A DNA stretch of 57,523 bases, from NCBI RefSeq assembly GCF_000832065.1, contig NZ_JXQM01000020.1:1-57523 (forward strand), written 5' to 3'. The position numbers and the translations under genes were made by a program. Source of the stretch: Nitrosospira sp. NpAV (GTDB lineage Bacteria; Pseudomonadota; Gammaproteobacteria; Burkholderiales; Nitrosomonadaceae). The notes below the pieces were generated by a model that was given only the letters and a program-made list of their open reading frames with translations, had not been told where the DNA came from and searched no databases. Below are positions 50,021 to 57,523 of the stretch, in pieces (the stretch's first letter is position 1; each line of letters opens with the position of its first letter).

Positions 50021-53000
50021 ATGAGAATCCTCTACCTCGAGGACAACGCTCAAGACGCTGATCTTGTGCGAATCGAGTTACGGAAACGTGCACCGGATAT
50101 CCAGCTCGAGGTTGTCTCTACATTAACCGAGGCGCTTGCACGGCTCGAACGATTTCATGTGACTTATGGAACCAGCTTGAAAACAGCTGGAGTTGTGCTG
50201 GCCAACGAAGGCGCTCCCCCGCGTTATGATTTGGTTTTGACCGACCTCAACCTCCCCGATGGGAGCGGCAAAACTTTGCTTGCCCGGGTTCGCAGTCAAC
50301 ACTTGCCGCTGCCTGTCGTAGTTCTTACCGGTTCGGGCAGCGAAGACGTCCTGGTAGAGCTGCTGCGCGCGGGTGCTGATGACTATATCATAAAACGTCA
50401 TAATTTCACGGAGACTTTGGCGCTTGTGCTTCGCGCCGCGCTCGACAGGTTCCAGACGGAAACCTTCCGCCGCGCCGCTACGCTGAAAGTTCTGTATGTG
50501 GAACCGAATGCTTATGATATCGATTTGACGAAACGAGAACTGGCTTCAATCGCCCCGCACCTGCACATTGAATCACTTCAACACGCCGAGCAAGTCTTGG
50601 ATTGCTTTGAAGGATCTGATCCGAAACTTGTCACGGATGTTCTCTTGCTTGACTATCGTTTACCTGGCGCTTCCGCCACCGACGTTATAAAGGAGCTTTG
50701 CCAGGTTCGGGGGCTTGATCTGCCAATAATTCTCGTTACCGGACAGGGCGACGAAGAAATTGCACGGCAATCGCTTAAACTGGGCGCCGCTGATTATGTG
50801 GTAAAAAGTTCCGGCTATCTTCAGCGGCTACCCACGGTCATAGAAAACGTTTGGCTCCGCGCCGAGTCGACCCGTAGAGAGCGGGTTTTGCTGGAGGAAA
50901 GAACGCGCCTTTCTCTCGCCACCGAAGCGGCCGCGATCGGCATTTGGGAGTGGAATACCGCCACCGGTGGGATCATCTGGGATGACAACATGTATGAGAT
51001 CTATGGTGTTCCACGGGAGTGCCCAATTACTTATGAGATCTGGAAATCCTACGTGCACCCGGATGACCTGGCGGAACAGGAGGTGAAACTGCGCAGGATT
51101 GTTGCCCAGAAAGGGCAGGAGCAACTGGATTTTCGCATTTTGCGGGCACACGAAACGGTACGCTATCTCCATGTTGCTCAAACAGCGACGTGGGACACAA
51201 GCAATAAGGAGTTGCGAGTAATAGGAACCAATATCGATATCACTGAACACAAACAGGCGGAATTAGCTATCCGGCAACACGCTAAGCAGCAAGGTCTCAT
51301 TGCAGCGTTCGGGCAACAGGCACTCGCCAGCACCGATCTGGGCGAGTTGTGGAACCAGGTGGCGGCAGTTGCCTCTCAGGGTTTGGATATAGATTTCTGC
51401 AAGATTCTTTTGATTACCCTGGATGGCCATTCTTTTATTCTTAAAGCGGGTTCGGGTTGGCAAGAAGGGTGGATTGGCCGTCAAATCTGCACGCTCGATG
51501 AGAATACGCAGAACAGGTTTGTTCTCATGAGCGGTGAACCTGTCATTGTGGAGGATTTTCGCACCGAGACCCGGTTTACGCCCTCGGAGATACTCAGAAC
51601 TCATGACATCCGCAGTGGGGTCAATGTGCTTATCTCGGGAGCCGACGGCCCAACTGGAGTTCTCGGTGCTTATTCCCACGATACGCTTCATTTTACGCCA
51701 GCCAGCGTCAGTTTCTTGCAGAGTCTCGCCAATGTTCTCGCGGCCGCGATTAATCGCAAAAGTGCGGAAGAGCGGCTGACTTACCTGGCACAATTCGATC
51801 CTCTTACAGGGCTGCCCAATCGAAGCCTGTTTCTTGACCGTCTTGGGCAGGCGATGGAACAGGCACAGCGCAACCATGGGCGAATCGGTGTCGTATTTGC
51901 TGATCTGGATCGCTTCAAGATCGTCAACGATACGATGGGACACGGTACCGGCGACAGGCTGCTGGTTCAGGTTGCGCAACGGTTGCAACGGTGCGTGCGT
52001 TCCGGCGACACGGTTGCGCGTCTGGGCGGAGACGAATTCGCGTTCATTCTTTCCAGCTTGGCTCATGCCGAGGATGCAACGCTGGTGGCGGAAAAAGTAA
52101 TAACCGCACTGTCACTGCCATTCGAATTGGAAGGTCAGGAGATCTATATTTCTGCCAGTCTCGGCATTAGCATTTATCCCGGCGACGGTACGGATGCGGA
52201 TGGCCTGCTCAGAAATGCTGACACTGCGATGTTCCAGGCCAAAGAACAAGGACCCGCGATTTATCAGTTTTACTTGCCGCAGATGAACGAGCGTGCGGTC
52301 GCACGCCTGAAATTGGAAACGCAACTGCGCGGTGCGCTGGCACGGCGTGAATTCGTGCTGCACTACCAGCCGAAGGTAAGTCTGGTCAGCGGCAAAATCA
52401 CCGGCTTTGAAGCGCTGTTGCGCTGGCGGCATCCGGCGCTTGGGCTGGTGCCGCCGTTCCAGTTTATTTCGGTTCTGGAGGATACCGGATTGATCGTATC
52501 CGTGGGTGAATGGGTAGTGCTAACAGTTTGCGAACAGATAGGAAAATGGCAGAATCAAGGGCTGGTTCCCCATCCGGTTTCGGTCAATCTCTCGGCACGG
52601 CAGTTTCAGCAGCAAGATCTGGATATGGTAATTGGAAAAACGCTCGAGGTTACCGGAATCGATCCCCGCCTGCTGGAATTCGAGTTGACCGAATCGGTAT
52701 TGATGAAGGAAGCCGAGACCGCCGCCAATGCACTGCAAAATCTGAAGGCCTTTGGTGTGCAAATTTCAATGGATGATTTCGGCACCGGCTACTCAAGTCT
52801 CGCTTACCTCAAACGTTTTCCGCTTGACGTGCTCAAAATCGACCGTACATTCATCCGGGATGTGACCACTGATCCTGATGACGCAACTATTGCGGTAGCA
52901 ATGATTAAGCTAGCGCACAGCCTAGGGTTGAAAGTGGTGGCCGAGGGTGTAGAAACCAGGGAGCAACTGGATTTTCTGGTACAGCATGGTTGCGACGAGA

Positions 53001-53086
53001 TGCAGGGTTATTACTTCTCGCGACCGCTGCCTCTCGAGAGTGCTTCGCAGGTGCTTATGGAAGGCCATCGCTTGCTGATGAACTAA
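50021..53086 (+). CDS. REC-REC-PAS-GAF-GGDEF-EAL cyclic-di-GMP signalling protein
   Basis: A 1021-aa multidomain protein. Receiver 1 (1-145) has Asp75 as phosphoacceptor. Receiver 2 (155-285) has Asp211 but a pocket reading VEPN instead of VEDN, so it may not be phosphorylated normally. PAS spans about 295-415 and GAF about 430-585. GGDEF is intact at 669-673, preceded by an I-site RSGD at 660-663. EAL is at 797-799, with DDFGTGYSSLAYLKRFP further on. Both synthesis and breakdown of cyclic-di-GMP are possible. No membrane segments are seen. It should receive signal from the kinase and regulator upstream. Confidence 0.92.
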   Translation: MRILYLEDNAQDADLVRIELRKRAPDIQLEVVSTLTEALARLERFHVTYGTSLKTAGVVLANEGAPPRYDLVLTDLNLPDGSGKTLLARVRSQHLPLPVVVLTGSGSEDVLVELLRAGADDYIIKRHNFTETLALVLRAALDRFQTETFRRAATLKVLYVEPNAYDIDLTKRELASIAPHLHIESLQHAEQVLDCFEGSDPKLVTDVLLLDYRLPGASATDVIKELCQVRGLDLPIILVTGQGDEEIARQSLKLGAADYVVKSSGYLQRLPTVIENVWLRAESTRRERVLLEERTRLSLATEAAAIGIWEWNTATGGIIWDDNMYEIYGVPRECPITYEIWKSYVHPDDLAEQEVKLRRIVAQKGQEQLDFRILRAHETVRYLHVAQTATWDTSNKELRVIGTNIDITEHKQAELAIRQHAKQQGLIAAFGQQALASTDLGELWNQVAAVASQGLDIDFCKILLITLDGHSFILKAGSGWQEGWIGRQICTLDENTQNRFVLMSGEPVIVEDFRTETRFTPSEILRTHDIRSGVNVLISGADGPTGVLGAYSHDTLHFTPASVSFLQSLANVLAAAINRKSAEERLTYLAQFDPLTGLPNRSLFLDRLGQAMEQAQRNHGRIGVVFADLDRFKIVNDTMGHGTGDRLLVQVAQRLQRCVRSGDTVARLGGDEFAFILSSLAHAEDATLVAEKVITALSLPFELEGQEIYISASLGISIYPGDGTDADGLLRNADTAMFQAKEQGPAIYQFYLPQMNERAVARLKLETQLRGALARREFVLHYQPKVSLVSGKITGFEALLRWRHPALGLVPPFQFISVLEDTGLIVSVGEWVVLTVCEQIGKWQNQGLVPHPVSVNLSARQFQQQDLDMVIGKTLEVTGIDPRLLEFELTESVLMKEAETAANALQNLKAFGVQISMDDFGTGYSSLAYLKRFPLDVLKIDRTFIRDVTTDPDDATIAVAMIKLAHSLGLKVVAEGVETREQLDFLVQHGCDEMQGYYFSRPLPLESASQVLMEGHRLLMN

Positions 53087-53252
53087 TCCGGATATATACC
53101 CTAGCCGGCCCAAAGATTATTTCGTTATTTGTTTCATAAAATTCTTATAAAGTTCTTTCCCTATCTTCCAATATTTGTTAACTTATCCGTTGCCGGTGTT
53201 GATTTCCCGATCCGTGGGGTGAGCGGATGAATTCTTCCACTAGATAAGAAAA

Positions 53253-54083
53253 ATGAGAGAAATTATATTTGCGGCTTGTGTCATATTTGCATTTGTCGGC
53301 AATGCGTTCGCTCAGCAGGGGGGATTGAATCTCAGGTCGCAGGCCGCGCTGATTCTGGACACGCAGCATGAACGTATTCTTTACAACAAGAATGCGGACA
53401 CCGTGATGCCAATCGCTTCCATTACGAAGCTGATGACAGCAATAGTGGTACTTGATGCCAAGTTACCGCTCGGCGAGGAAATAATTATAGAAGCCGCCGA
53501 TATCGACGTTCTCAAGAATACCCGATCACGCTTGCGGGTAGGAACAAGTCTTACCCGGCAGGAACTATTGCGACTGGCGCTGATGTCTTCTGAGAATCGT
53601 GCTGCTGCGGCGCTGGGACGCACTTATCCAGGAGGTATCCGTGCGTTTGTTGGAGCGATGAATGACAAGGCATTTGAGCTCGGTATGGGCAATAGCTATT
53701 TTGTTGACTCCACCGGGTTAAACAGCGCCAACGTTTCCACGGCGCGCGACCTGGCAAAATTGGTCGATGCCGCGGACGATTATCACATCATTCGTGACTT
53801 TTCCACCACCGCCGCGCATGCGGTGGAATTCGGAGACGAAGATCGCAGTCTGCAATTCATTAATTCCAACAATCTGGTACGTAGCGGGACTTGGGACATC
53901 GGCGTGTCAAAAACGGGCTTTCTTAGCGAAGCTGGGCGTTGCCTGGTGATGCAGGCAAAAATAAGCGGTAAGCCGGTAATTATTGTATTGCTTGATTCTG
54001 CCGGAAAAAATTCCCGTATCGGCGACGCCAATCGTATCAAAAAATGGATGGAGACCGGCTTCACTCGCAAAATTCGTGGCTGA
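53253..54083 (+). CDS. pbpG: D-alanyl-D-alanine endopeptidase of the PBP7 type
   Basis: A 276-aa S11 peptidase with a signal peptide (cleavage near AFAQ, residue 21). The active-site set is SxxK at Ser56-Lys59 (SITK), SxN at Ser113-Asn115 (SEN) and KTG at 220-222. Family members cleave peptidoglycan cross-links in the periplasm. It lacks the C-terminal membrane-anchor domain of PBP5/6, which fits PBP7. It is monocistronic. Confidence 0.9.
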   Translation: MREIIFAACVIFAFVGNAFAQQGGLNLRSQAALILDTQHERILYNKNADTVMPIASITKLMTAIVVLDAKLPLGEEIIIEAADIDVLKNTRSRLRVGTSLTRQELLRLALMSSENRAAAALGRTYPGGIRAFVGAMNDKAFELGMGNSYFVDSTGLNSANVSTARDLAKLVDAADDYHIIRDFSTTAAHAVEFGDEDRSLQFINSNNLVRSGTWDIGVSKTGFLSEAGRCLVMQAKISGKPVIIVLLDSAGKNSRIGDANRIKKWMETGFTRKIRG

Positions 54084-54263
54084 GTGGTTTTTGCTGAAGC
54101 GATTCTGCAACAGTCTTCGAAATCGTTTCTCCAGTAACCTGTCAGAATAGAAGCAGAATGATCCAGAACCGGCTCGACACGCCGGCGGTCGATTCCCCCC
54201 TAAATCCAGAGGCTGTCGGGTATCGTATTAGCGTGCGAGCTATCGCACACGAGTGGAGCTGTT

Positions 54264-54566
54264 ATGCAATTACAGTTGATCGCTGCCCTCATCATTGTTT
54301 TCCTGATTGTCATATTCGCGGTCCAGAATGCCATATCAGTGGGTGTCGTATTTTTTCTGTGGCGCATTGATGCTTCGCTTGCCGTGGTGATTGCAGCATG
54401 CTTTGGCCTGGGTGCGCTCATTGGCGCATTAATGACGGTACCGACGATGTTGCGTGAGCGAATTTCGATAAGCCGTCTGCGTAAACAGGTTGAAATGCTA
54501 CGGACGGAGAATGATGATTTGCGCGCCACAAAGAAAGATGTGCCTTCCGTGCCGTATGGATTCTAA
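54264..54566 (+). CDS. LapA-domain (DUF1049) inner-membrane protein
   Basis: A 100-aa protein with two N-terminal membrane segments (about 3-22 and 40-65), FAVQNAISVGVVFFLWRIDA between them, and a cytoplasmic coiled-coil tail. This is the form of LapA, which works with LapB in lipopolysaccharide assembly in E. coli. GTGGAG lies about 6 nt before the ATG. No lapB neighbour is in the window. Confidence 0.8.
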   Translation: MQLQLIAALIIVFLIVIFAVQNAISVGVVFFLWRIDASLAVVIAACFGLGALIGALMTVPTMLRERISISRLRKQVEMLRTENDDLRATKKDVPSVPYGF

Positions 54567-54602
54567 ATTCGAGGGGACTCCACGTAACGGAAATAGCCCG
54601 GA

Positions 54603-55859
54603 TTAAAGCCACTGAAATGCAAGGATGGCCACAAATGTAGGGGGAAGCGCGGCTGCCAGCAAACCTAACGGATGAATCGCTCCATCTTTGAATGAGCCTT
54701 TAAGGATGGAGAATCCCGCCGGATTGGGTGCATTGGCAATTACCGTCAGGCCTCCGCCTGTAACGGCTCCGGCGACAAGCGCGTAACGAAACTCCGTACT
54801 CGTCCCCTCTATGAGAGAACCTAGGTAAGTAAGCGCCGCGTTGTCGGTGACTGCCGTGAGAAGGGTCGCACCGAAATAGAGAGTGGTACTATCCATGTCC
54901 GTCAACAGGGGTTGCAGCCACCATTTCTGGTATCCCCCCAGTACAACCAGGCCAGCTAAAAAAAAACCAACCATTAAACCTTCACGCAGGATCAGCGGAT
55001 CCTGGTACCGTTCATATGCGTGGGTAAATCCGATAAAGAAAAGCAATAGCCCTATGAAGACAATAGGGTGATGGGCAAACACTACGACTCCAATCAGAAA
55101 AACCAGATGCACCAGCACTACCGGAAAAGGAACCTCAATGCGCGTTGAGTCTTCTTCGTTCCTCATTTTCGACAACTCGCGCTGAAACAGGATAGTGGCT
55201 GCCAAGGCATTCACCAGCACGGCAAGCGCGGCCTTCCAGCCGAAGGTGGTCAACATGAACGTAGTATCCCATCCCCACTTGCCGGCCACCATGAGTACGG
55301 GTGGGGCGGCGAATGGTGTCATGGTTCCGCCAATCGAAATATTGACGAACAGAACACCGAGGGTGACGTATTTGAGCTGCGTCGAGATTTCCTTGGAATA
55401 ATAACGCTGCAGTAGAATCAAACCAGCCAGCGTCATGGCAGCCGGCTCGGTGATAAAAGACCCGAGTAAGGGTACAAATGATAGTGTGACGAAATAAAAT
55501 GCTTTTCCCTCCGGCCAGGGGATGCGCTGTGCGATAGTTTTTACGCATATCATCGCGAATTGGAGGATGGGGCGGCTGCCGGCAATCACCATGATTGCAA
55601 ATACGAACATCGGTTCGATAAAACTCTGCCCATCGAGATAGGTCGTGGCGGCCTCTTTACCCTCAATGATCAGCATCACAACGACCAGGATCATTGCCCA
55701 GAAGCCAAAAACTGCTTCGACTTCTCCCAGAAAATGCCAGATACCCGCATGGGCCGGCCGGCTGTGCGCCAGCCGCTCGAAGAACTTGGTCGAGAAGGTA
55801 TGAATCAGCGCAATGCCAAACAGGATTGCGCCGATAGTCTCAATGGACGTGGGACTCAT
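54603..55859 (-). CDS. Putative Na+/H+ antiporter
   Basis: A 418-aa polytopic membrane protein with about eleven hydrophobic segments. It matches the putative Na+/H+ antiporter family (segments such as FVPLLGSFITEPAAMTLAGL and ATLLTAVTDNAALTYLGSLI). Conserved TEP and TDNAA motifs are likely ion-site residues. It resembles the ArsB/NhaD group in layout. Substrate identity is by family only. The gene follows the Sel1 lipoprotein gene 19 bp downstream on the same strand. Confidence 0.8.
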   Translation of the reverse strand: MSPTSIETIGAILFGIALIHTFSTKFFERLAHSRPAHAGIWHFLGEVEAVFGFWAMILVVVMLIIEGKEAATTYLDGQSFIEPMFVFAIMVIAGSRPILQFAMICVKTIAQRIPWPEGKAFYFVTLSFVPLLGSFITEPAAMTLAGLILLQRYYSKEISTQLKYVTLGVLFVNISIGGTMTPFAAPPVLMVAGKWGWDTTFMLTTFGWKAALAVLVNALAATILFQRELSKMRNEEDSTRIEVPFPVVLVHLVFLIGVVVFAHHPIVFIGLLLFFIGFTHAYERYQDPLILREGLMVGFFLAGLVVLGGYQKWWLQPLLTDMDSTTLYFGATLLTAVTDNAALTYLGSLIEGTSTEFRYALVAGAVTGGGLTVIANAPNPAGFSILKGSFKDGAIHPLGLLAAALPPTFVAILAFQWL

Positions 55860-55878
55860 TCGCTGCGGAGGGTTCTTT

Positions 55879-56541
55879 TTATTTCATTGCGTCAAGATTG
55901 GCTTGTGCATCCGCATTCCCCTGTGCGGCAGCTTTTTTAAACCACTCCTTGGCTTTATCGACATCTCTCGGCACACCTTCACCGGAGTAATACATCACGC
56001 CAAGATTATTTTGCGCATCGACATTACCCTGATCAGCGGCTTTCTGAAATAACTCCACGGCCTTGGCGGCATCTTTCGATACCCCCTCGCCATTGGCATA
56101 CATCAAGCCGAGATTAAATTGAGCATCGGCATACCCCTGTGCAGCGGATCGATGAAACCATGCTGCGGCTGTCTCAGGATCGTTGCTTAAAATTCTGCCC
56201 GATGAGTCCTTGGATATGGCTTCGCCCGTGTAGTACATCACACCGAGACCATTTTGTGCTTTAGGATCTCCGGTATCCGCATCTTTTCTTAACTTCAGGA
56301 ATTTCTCTTCCGGCGTTGGCTCATTTGGCGTGGACGGCATTATCTTGTTCAATAATGCAGACTTTTCTTCCGGTGTTAACTCTTTCTCCAATATCGATGG
56401 AATTTCCTTTTCGGACGTGAACTCATCCGCGAGTTTGGCTTCCGGTTGTTCCGTTTTAGGGGTATTCACAGGTGCTTTTTCACCACAACCCGCAAGCGTT
56501 AGTGTGAGAGCGGCAAAGAATGAAACAGCAAGAATATTCAT
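55879..56541 (-). CDS. Sel1/TPR-repeat lipoprotein
   Basis: A 220-aa lipoprotein with signal and lipobox LAGC at residues 16-19. An acidic linker follows, then three Sel1-like repeats (GLGVMYYTGE, FNLGLMYANGEGVSKDAAKA, NNLGVMYYSGEGVPRDVDKA) in the C-terminal half. Such repeats mediate protein contacts, often in envelope stress or signalling. It is likely co-transcribed with the antiporter gene. Confidence 0.85.
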   Translation of the reverse strand: MNILAVSFFAALTLTLAGCGEKAPVNTPKTEQPEAKLADEFTSEKEIPSILEKELTPEEKSALLNKIMPSTPNEPTPEEKFLKLRKDADTGDPKAQNGLGVMYYTGEAISKDSSGRILSNDPETAAAWFHRSAAQGYADAQFNLGLMYANGEGVSKDAAKAVELFQKAADQGNVDAQNNLGVMYYSGEGVPRDVDKAKEWFKKAAAQGNADAQANLDAMK

Positions 56542-56710
56542 CGCATATTTTCCTTTATCCTAAATCCGGCGGTTGAGGATCTATCTGGTCATGCAGAAGA
56601 AAAGGTCGAGGCAAGCAAGGATGCTCGCTTGCCGGATTTCAATCTCCTGCATTTCAGTCTTCTGGATTTCAATGTGTTCTAAGATAGCCCCGGATGATGA
56701 TAGAGATCAC

Positions 56711-57523
56711 CTATAAGCTGTAATACATATCGAATTCCACCGGATGAGTCGTCATGCGAAAGCGCGTGACTTCCTCCATCTTGAGTTCGATATAGGCATC
56801 GATCATATCATTCGAAAACACGCCGCCGCGAGTGAGAAAATTGCGATCCTTGTCCAGGCTATCCAGCGCCTCATCCAGCGAAACGCAGGGATTCGGAATC
56901 CGGGCCGCTTCTTCAGGAGGAAGATCATAAAGATTCTTGTCCATGGGATCACCGGGATGAATCTTGTTCTGGATGCCGTCCAACCCGGCCATCATTAACG
57001 CGGTGAATGCCAGATAAGGGTTGGCGGTCGGATCGGGAAAGCGCACTTCGATGCGCCGTCCTTTGGGACTGTTGGCATAGGGGATGCGCACGGCGGCGGA
57101 CCGGTTGCTTACCGAGTAGGCAAGATTGATCGGCGCCTCAAAACCCGGCACCAGGCGCTTGTAGGAATTAGTGCCCGGATTGGTGATGGCGTTCAAGGCC
57201 TTGGCATGTTTGATGATGCCGCCGATGTAAAACAGGGCCAGCTCCGAAAGCCCGGCATAGCCATTTCCCGAAAACAGATTCTGGCCGGCTTTCCAGATCG
57301 ATTGATGCACATGCATGCCCGAACCGTTATCGCCGACAATGGGCTTGGGCATGAAGGTCGCCGTTTTACCGTAAGAGTGGGCCACGTTGTGCACCACATA
57401 TTTGAATAACTGGGTCCAATCCGCGCGCTTCACCAGGCTGCTGTATTTGGTGCCGATTTCGCACTGCCCGGCAGTGGCCACTTCGTGGTGGTGGACTTCG
57501 ACTTCCACGCCCATTTCTTCCAG
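56711..57523 (-). CDS. glnA: Glutamine synthetase, 3' part (gene continues beyond the window)
   Basis: The last 270 residues of a type I glutamine synthetase; the frame is open through the right edge. The ATP-binding [16 protein letters not shown] motif, [10 protein letters not shown] and [20 protein letters not shown] are present. The C-terminal [17 protein letters not shown] contains the adenylylation-site Tyr region of the proteobacterial GSI-beta type. The N-terminal Bac-motif region lies outside the window. Confidence 0.93.
   Translation of the reverse strand: MEEMGVEVEVHHHEVATAGQCEIGTKYSSLVKRADWTQLFKYVVHNVAHSYGKTATFMPKPIVGDNGSGMHVHQSIWKAGQNLFSGNGYAGLSELALFYIGGIIKHAKALNAITNPGTNSYKRLVPGFEAPINLAYSVSNRSAAVRIPYANSPKGRRIEVRFPDPTANPYLAFTALMMAGLDGIQNKIHPGDPMDKNLYDLPPEEAARIPNPCVSLDEALDSLDKDRNFLTRGGVFSNDMIDAYIELKMEEVTRFRMTTHPVEFDMYYSL

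Overview
The window reads as chromosomal DNA of a betaproteobacterium, most likely an ammonia oxidiser of the Nitrosospira/Nitrosomonas type. This is an inference from the housekeeping genes and from a HAF-repeat PEP-CTERM protein; no taxonomically decisive marker is present.

Left flank (1-10073): ordinary chromosome. It carries a ParA-like ATPase, scpB-scpA, trpS, an M50 protease, a Sua5/YciO protein, a PHP phosphoesterase, cysG, a 1-Cys peroxiredoxin and mltF. A tRNA-Ser(CGA) gene at 10074-10166 ends this block and is the insertion target.

Island (10152-40945): tRNA-Ser 3'-end sequence occurs three times, at 10152-10169, 37007-37018 and 40931-40945. I read 10158-37006 as an integrative mobilizable element (IME). 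Its backbone genes all lie on the minus strand: a 113-aa gene, a membrane protein, a VWA protein, a TraG/VirD4 coupling protein, four small genes, a large serine integrase, then (across the attachment site) mobC, a relaxase and parDE. No VirB-type secretion genes are visible. The cargo lies almost entirely on the plus strand. It comprises a tandem P-loop NTPase, a resolvase, a lipoprotein plus a 1621-aa RTX protein, a ribbon-helix-helix gene followed by a SPARTA system (TIR-APAZ plus short Argonaute), a HEPN-like zinc-ribbon protein, a SEFIR-like protein and the antirestriction protein ArdA. 37019-40930 is a second, more decayed segment with two probable gene fragments, a HAF/PEP-CTERM protein and an acetyltransferase.

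The strongest observation is at the element ends. In the integrated state the integrase frame ends inside the host tRNA gene. An orphan reading frame with no good start sits at the other end of the element and stops on an ATGA overlap with mobC. Joining the two ends at their shared 12 bp fuses the integrase in frame to this orphan tail. The excised circle would therefore hold one overlapping unit: small gene, integrase, mobC, relaxase. Integration would cut that unit between integrase and mobC. This predicts that excision reconnects the mobilization genes to the integrase operon.

Right flank (40946-57523): chromosome again. It carries a lipoprotein, an exported endonuclease/phosphatase-family protein, an S9 peptidase, an ExbB-ExbD-TonB-like set, and a signalling cluster (PAS histidine kinase, stand-alone response regulator, REC-REC-PAS-GAF-GGDEF-EAL protein). 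These are followed by a PBP7-type peptidase, a LapA-like protein, a putative Na+/H+ antiporter, a Sel1-repeat lipoprotein and the 3' part of glnA.
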